From positions 4,375,501 to 4,439,500 of the forward strand of contig NZ_LT629710.1 of NCBI RefSeq assembly GCF_900104535.1: DNA of 64,000 bases, read 5' to 3'. A model generated the notes under the pieces. The model was not told the DNA's origin, searched no databases, and saw only the letters and a program-made list of their open reading frames with translations. A program made the translations under genes and the position numbers. Positions 61,195 through 64,000 of this stretch are shown here, one piece after another; within the stretch, counting starts at the first letter, position 1; each line of letters opens with the position of its first letter. The DNA is from Nakamurella panacisegetis (GTDB taxonomy: Bacteria > Actinomycetota > Actinomycetes > Mycobacteriales > Nakamurellaceae).

Positions 61195-62331
61195 ATGACC
61201 TCACCGGAGAAACCCTTGAGCCGCCGCGGGGCGATGGCCTCGCTCGGCGCCGCCGGGGAGATCACCCTGCAGGGGCTGCTCTCGATCCTGCTGCTGCCAT
61301 TGCTGATCGTCTCCACCGCTCTGATCGTCATCTGGGTCGGACTGCCGATGCTGGCCGGCTCGCTGGCCCTGGCGCGGTCGCTGGCCGGGTGGGAACGACG
61401 GCTGGCCGCGCGGATGCTCGGGATCGAGTTGCCGTCGCCCTACCGCCCGGTCGGCGACGTCGGGCTGCGCGAGGGGTTGCGGGCCCGGTTGACCGATGCC
61501 GCGACCTACCGCGACCTGACCTGGCTGGTGGTGTCGGTCGCCGCCGGCTTCGCGCTCGGCCTCACCTCGATGATCTTGTACCTCATCCTGCCCCTGGGCG
61601 TGCTGGCCTCGCCGGTGATCGTCCGGACCTATCTCACGCTGAGTTCCCTGATGTTGCGCCGGTCGGGCACGCAGGCGCTGGAGCGACGGATCGGCGAACT
61701 GTCGACCTCGCGCGCCGAAACCGTCGACACCCAGGCGGCCGAGATCCGTCGGATCGAACGCGACCTGCACGACGGTGCCCAGGCCCGGTTGGTGGCCCTG
61801 AGCATGAATCTCGGGCTGGCCGAGCAGATGATGGACCGCGATCCAGACCTCTCCCGCGAGTTGATCGCCGAGAGCCGCCACTCGGCGTCGATCGCGCTGA
61901 CCGATCTGCGCGGGTTGGTGCGTGGCATTCACCCGCCCGTGCTGGCCGACCGGGGCCTGGTGGGCGGGCTGCAGGCACTGGCGCTGGCGGCTCCACTGGA
62001 GGTGGACGTCGACGTCGTGCTGGTCGGCCGGGCACCGGCACCGGTCGAGTCGGCGGTCTATTTCGCGGTGGCCGAGGCCCTGACCAACGCGGCCAAGCAC
62101 TCCACCGCCGGGAATGCGTGGATCTGGTTGCGGCACAGTCACAACCGTCTCACCGTGTCGGTCGGTGACAACGGAATCGGAGGCGCCACGTCGACGCCGG
62201 GTGGCGGATTGCACGGAATCGAGCGCCGGCTGGCAGCATTCGACGGGACGATGACCGTGGCCAGCCCGGCCGGCGGTCCGACCATCATCTCCATGGAGCT
62301 GCCGTGCGTGTTGTCATCGGAGAGGATCTAG
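61195..62331 (+). CDS. NarL-type sensor histidine kinase
   Basis: A 378-residue protein. The N-terminal ~170 residues have four hydrophobic helices (ITLQGLLSILLLPLLIVS, LVVSVAAGFALGLTSMI among them) that form the sensor part. RRIERDLHDGAQARLVALSM is the HisKA_3 helix with phosphorylated His192, and VAEALTNAAKHS plus DNGIGG are the ATPase N and G1 boxes. It would phosphorylate the response regulator encoded by the overlapping next gene. Start ATG 61195 with GGAAG upstream. The signal is unknown. Confidence 0.92.
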   Translation: MTSPEKPLSRRGAMASLGAAGEITLQGLLSILLLPLLIVSTALIVIWVGLPMLAGSLALARSLAGWERRLAARMLGIELPSPYRPVGDVGLREGLRARLTDAATYRDLTWLVVSVAAGFALGLTSMILYLILPLGVLASPVIVRTYLTLSSLMLRRSGTQALERRIGELSTSRAETVDTQAAEIRRIERDLHDGAQARLVALSMNLGLAEQMMDRDPDLSRELIAESRHSASIALTDLRGLVRGIHPPVLADRGLVGGLQALALAAPLEVDVDVVLVGRAPAPVESAVYFAVAEALTNAAKHSTAGNAWIWLRHSHNRLTVSVGDNGIGGATSTPGGGLHGIERRLAAFDGTMTVASPAGGPTIISMELPCVLSSERI

Positions 62332-62951
62332 CCCTCCTGCGGGACGGGCTCATCCGGTTGCTCCGGGCCCACCAGTTCGACGTGGTCGAGGCGGTCGACA
62401 ACGGTCCGGACCTGCTGCGCGCTCTGGTCGAGCACCGCCCCGACGTCGCGATCGTCGATGTCCGGATGCCGCCGACCTTCACCGACGAGGGTCTGCGAGC
62501 AGCGATCGAGGCGCGGCGAGAAGTCCCCGGCCTGCCGATCCTGGTGCTGAGCCAGTACGTCGAGCAGCTGTACGCGCGGGAGCTGCTGGCCGGCGGCGGG
62601 GGTGGGATCGGCTATCTGCTGAAGGACCGCATCTCGGACCTGGACCAGTTCGTCGAGGCGGTCCGGCGCGTGGCCGACGGTGGCACGGCACTGGACCCTG
62701 AGGTGATCGCCCAGCTGCTGGCCCGCCCGCGGACCGCGAACCCGCTGGCCGGCCTGACCCCACGGGAGACGGAGGTCCTCGGATTGATGGCCGAGGGCCG
62801 ATCGAACGCGGCGATCGCCGCCCGGATGTTCATCACGGAGAAGGCCGTCGGGAAGTACACGGCGGCGATCTTCGGGAAGCTGGACCTGCCGGTCAGCGAG
62901 GACGACAACCGGCGGGTGCTGGCCGTGATCAAGTACTTGATGCCCGGATGA
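62304..62951 (+). CDS. LuxR/NarL-type response regulator
   Basis: A 215-residue protein: receiver domain (residues 1-120) with Asp52 in VAIVDVRMPPTF as phosphorylation site, the Thr/Ser and Lys (YLLKDR) switch residues, and a C-terminal LuxR HTH (LTPRETEVLGLMAEGRSNAAIA). The GTG start overlaps the histidine kinase gene by 28 bases, so the pair is cotranslated. Target genes are unknown. The 3' region is followed by a 302-base gap with hairpins. Confidence 0.94.
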   Translation: MRVVIGEDLALLRDGLIRLLRAHQFDVVEAVDNGPDLLRALVEHRPDVAIVDVRMPPTFTDEGLRAAIEARREVPGLPILVLSQYVEQLYARELLAGGGGGIGYLLKDRISDLDQFVEAVRRVADGGTALDPEVIAQLLARPRTANPLAGLTPRETEVLGLMAEGRSNAAIAARMFITEKAVGKYTAAIFGKLDLPVSEDDNRRVLAVIKYLMPG

Positions 62952-63253
62952 GACCCGTCGGGCGAACGGAGTACGAAACCCGGGCTGCTCCTCGCACCTG
63001 ACGCTACGTCGCGATGCAAGGGCCGACTGGACGATGGTCGGCGGCCCGGGAATCGGGTGACTGTCCACTACTTGCCTGACCGCCGTCCCCGATGGGGAAC
63101 GGACAACGGTCCGACGTCTTGGGACGGCGGCCTAGCGGCCAGCCACCTCACGAGTCCTGTACGTCATCAACGTGGGACCACCTCCTTCCGGGTTCGATTC
63201 CGACGGTAACCGCCGTTCGAGCACCTCGCAACGAGATTTTTCAGCGTCGTCTC
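62952..63253. other. Convergent intergenic region with strong secondary structure
   Basis: No gene is seen. GCCGTCCC (63082-63089) and GGGACGGC (63121-63128) form a perfect 8-bp stem that encloses CGGAC-aacg-GTCCG (63100-63113). CCCC-gat-GGGG (63087-63097) competes with the outer stem. GGCC-tagc-GGCC (63129-63140) follows. A GTTCGATTCC string near 63192 looks like a tRNA T-loop but there is no cloverleaf. The region separates the 3' ends of two convergent genes, so a terminator or small RNA is possible. Confidence 0.4.
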
Positions 63254-63691
63254 TCAGTCGTCCAGGTCGCCTTCGCCGTCCCCGCCGATGACGTGGACGG
63301 CCGCCTCCTCGGCGGTGGCACCGGCCCCGTCGATCCCGATGTCGCCGGCCCAGAGATCCTTGTCGGTGTCTTCGTAGGCACCCGAGTCGGCGTCCACCAA
63401 CCGCCCCGCCCGTGCCCCGCCAACCTCGTCGCCGTACTCGGAGAAGAGGTTGTCCTCATCGCCGGCCCCGACGTCGGGCTCCTCGGCGGCGAGCAACTCG
63501 TCCAGGCTCAGCCCCTCGTGCTCTTCGGCTTCCGTTGGCACATGCACGACCGGCTCGCGGTCCGGCGGCGAGTAGCCCTCGTCCAGCGGGTCGACCAGGC
63601 CGCGGTCGAGCAGGGTGTCCGCACTGTCCAGCTGCACCGAAACATCGTCGGCAGCCTCGTTCTCGCGACCAGTTGGGTCGTCGTCGGCCAT
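63254..63691 (-). CDS. DUF5709 family acidic protein
   Basis: A 145-residue very acidic protein. LDEGYSPPDREPVVHVPTEA, EGLSLDELLAAEEPDV and GIDGAGATAEEAAVHVI match the DUF5709 pattern as I remember it. No membrane segment or signal peptide. The start at ATG 63691 has AAAGGAA seven bases upstream. DUF5709 is an actinobacterial family of unknown function, often in stress-related neighbourhoods. Confidence 0.85.
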   Translation of the reverse strand: MADDDPTGRENEAADDVSVQLDSADTLLDRGLVDPLDEGYSPPDREPVVHVPTEAEEHEGLSLDELLAAEEPDVGAGDEDNLFSEYGDEVGGARAGRLVDADSGAYEDTDKDLWAGDIGIDGAGATAEEAAVHVIGGDGEGDLDD

Positions 63692-63786
63692 GGTTGTTCC
63701 TTTCGTGAGCGCAGTGAACGCACCGGTTCTCGGCCGGCGTGCACCACCCACCGTATCTCCCGTGACGCGGCGGACGCCTCCCCCGG

Positions 63787-64000
63787 TCAGCCGTCCTGCA
63801 GCACCGAGAGCACGTTGCCGGCCGGGTCGGTGAACCAGGCGATATCGGGTCCGCGTTGATAGGAGCGACCGCGCATGATCCCCTTCTCATCCTGCGGCAT
63901 CCCGGGGTACCTGGTCATCTGGACTCCCTTGGCCGCCAACGCATCCACCACGGCGTCGATGTCGTCGACCGGAAAGTTCAGGATCGTGTAGGTGGCTGGC
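63787..64000 (-). CDS. VOC family (glyoxalase/bleomycin resistance-like) protein, 5' end outside window
   Basis: The last 70 residues of a VOC-fold protein: [21 protein letters not shown], then [21 protein letters not shown], with the D-P-A-G-N motif and the metal-binding position near the end of the second beta-alpha-beta unit. The N-terminal half is off the window, so ligands cannot be fully checked and substrate is unknown. Members include glyoxalases, dioxygenases and antibiotic-binding proteins. Confidence 0.87.
   Translation of the reverse strand, partial: PATYTILNFPVDDIDAVVDALAAKGVQMTRYPGMPQDEKGIMRGRSYQRGPDIAWFTDPAGNVLSVLQDG

Noticed and set aside
63182-63212. GTTCGATTCC resembling a tRNA T-loop
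   Set aside because: The flanking bases do not form a T-stem and no acceptor, D or anticodon arm is found within 90 bases on either strand.

Overview
The window is a contiguous, very GC-rich, densely coded stretch of an actinobacterial chromosome. The evidence is frequent GTG/TTG starts, leaderless promoters of TANNNT type a few bases before start codons, an actinobacterial LexA box (CGAACATATGTTCG) on dinB, a DosR-like box, a [3Fe-4S] ferredoxin, NarL-type two-component genes and actinobacterial families such as DUF6918, DUF5709 and DUF2786 with its metallohydrolase partner. The genus cannot be fixed from the sequence; a Frankineae/Nakamurella-like lineage is only a guess. No rRNA, tRNA, CRISPR array, insertion sequence or phage gene was seen.

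Layout. 1-4.5 kb: stress genes (universal stress protein, BON-domain protein) divergent from an MgtA-type P-type ATPase, with a DosR-like box between them, then a small Ser/Thr/Pro-rich secreted protein. 4.8-10.3 kb: a redox operon of ferric-reductase-like flavocytochrome, FMN-binding surface protein, ApbE flavin transferase, membrane cytochrome, NuoF-like protein and ferredoxin. These genes would move electrons from cytosolic NAD(P)H to covalent flavin outside the membrane. 10.4-17.7 kb: a glycan locus of six glycosyltransferases and one methyltransferase in two divergent, translationally coupled operons, followed by a membrane protein with a possible Mrr-like tail. 18.6-22.9 kb: small housekeeping and stress genes (DUF6918, CBS-BON, two PPOX-fold proteins, a DMT transporter). 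23-31 kb: envelope genes (secreted DUF3131/glucoamylase-like protein, acyltransferase with SGNH domain, FUSC transporter, GT87-like membrane glycosyltransferase). 31-38 kb: CPA1 antiporter, aldo/keto reductase, CDP-alcohol phosphotransferase, YihY/BrkB, ArfB, YceI, an acidic repeat protein and a septum-formation-like protein.

38-46 kb: Lrp-type regulator divergent from a drug-type MFS pump, then a DNA-repair patch: dinB with a LexA box over its start codon, a LigD-type polymerase, and an orphan 92-residue gene whose leaderless promoter carries a second perfect LexA box. A TauE exporter and another MFS transporter follow. 46-52 kb: G1 glutamic peptidase with a Gly-Ser-Phe-Pro repeat tail, NfeD-like protein and flotillin, SDR, FAD-dependent ferredoxin reductase, DUF2786 and TIGR04338 metallohydrolase. 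52-64 kb: 2OG-Fe(II) oxygenase with NCS1 permease, HutD, alpha/beta hydrolase, pgi, DUF2252, a sulfite-oxidase-like protein with its flavin reductase, a NarL-type histidine kinase and regulator, DUF5709, and the end of a VOC protein.

The most interesting items are the SOS-controlled orphan gene next to dinB and the LigD-type polymerase, and the flavin-based electron-transfer operon with its unusual NuoF-like subunit. Short tandem duplications of 13-21 bp recur at gene boundaries across the window.
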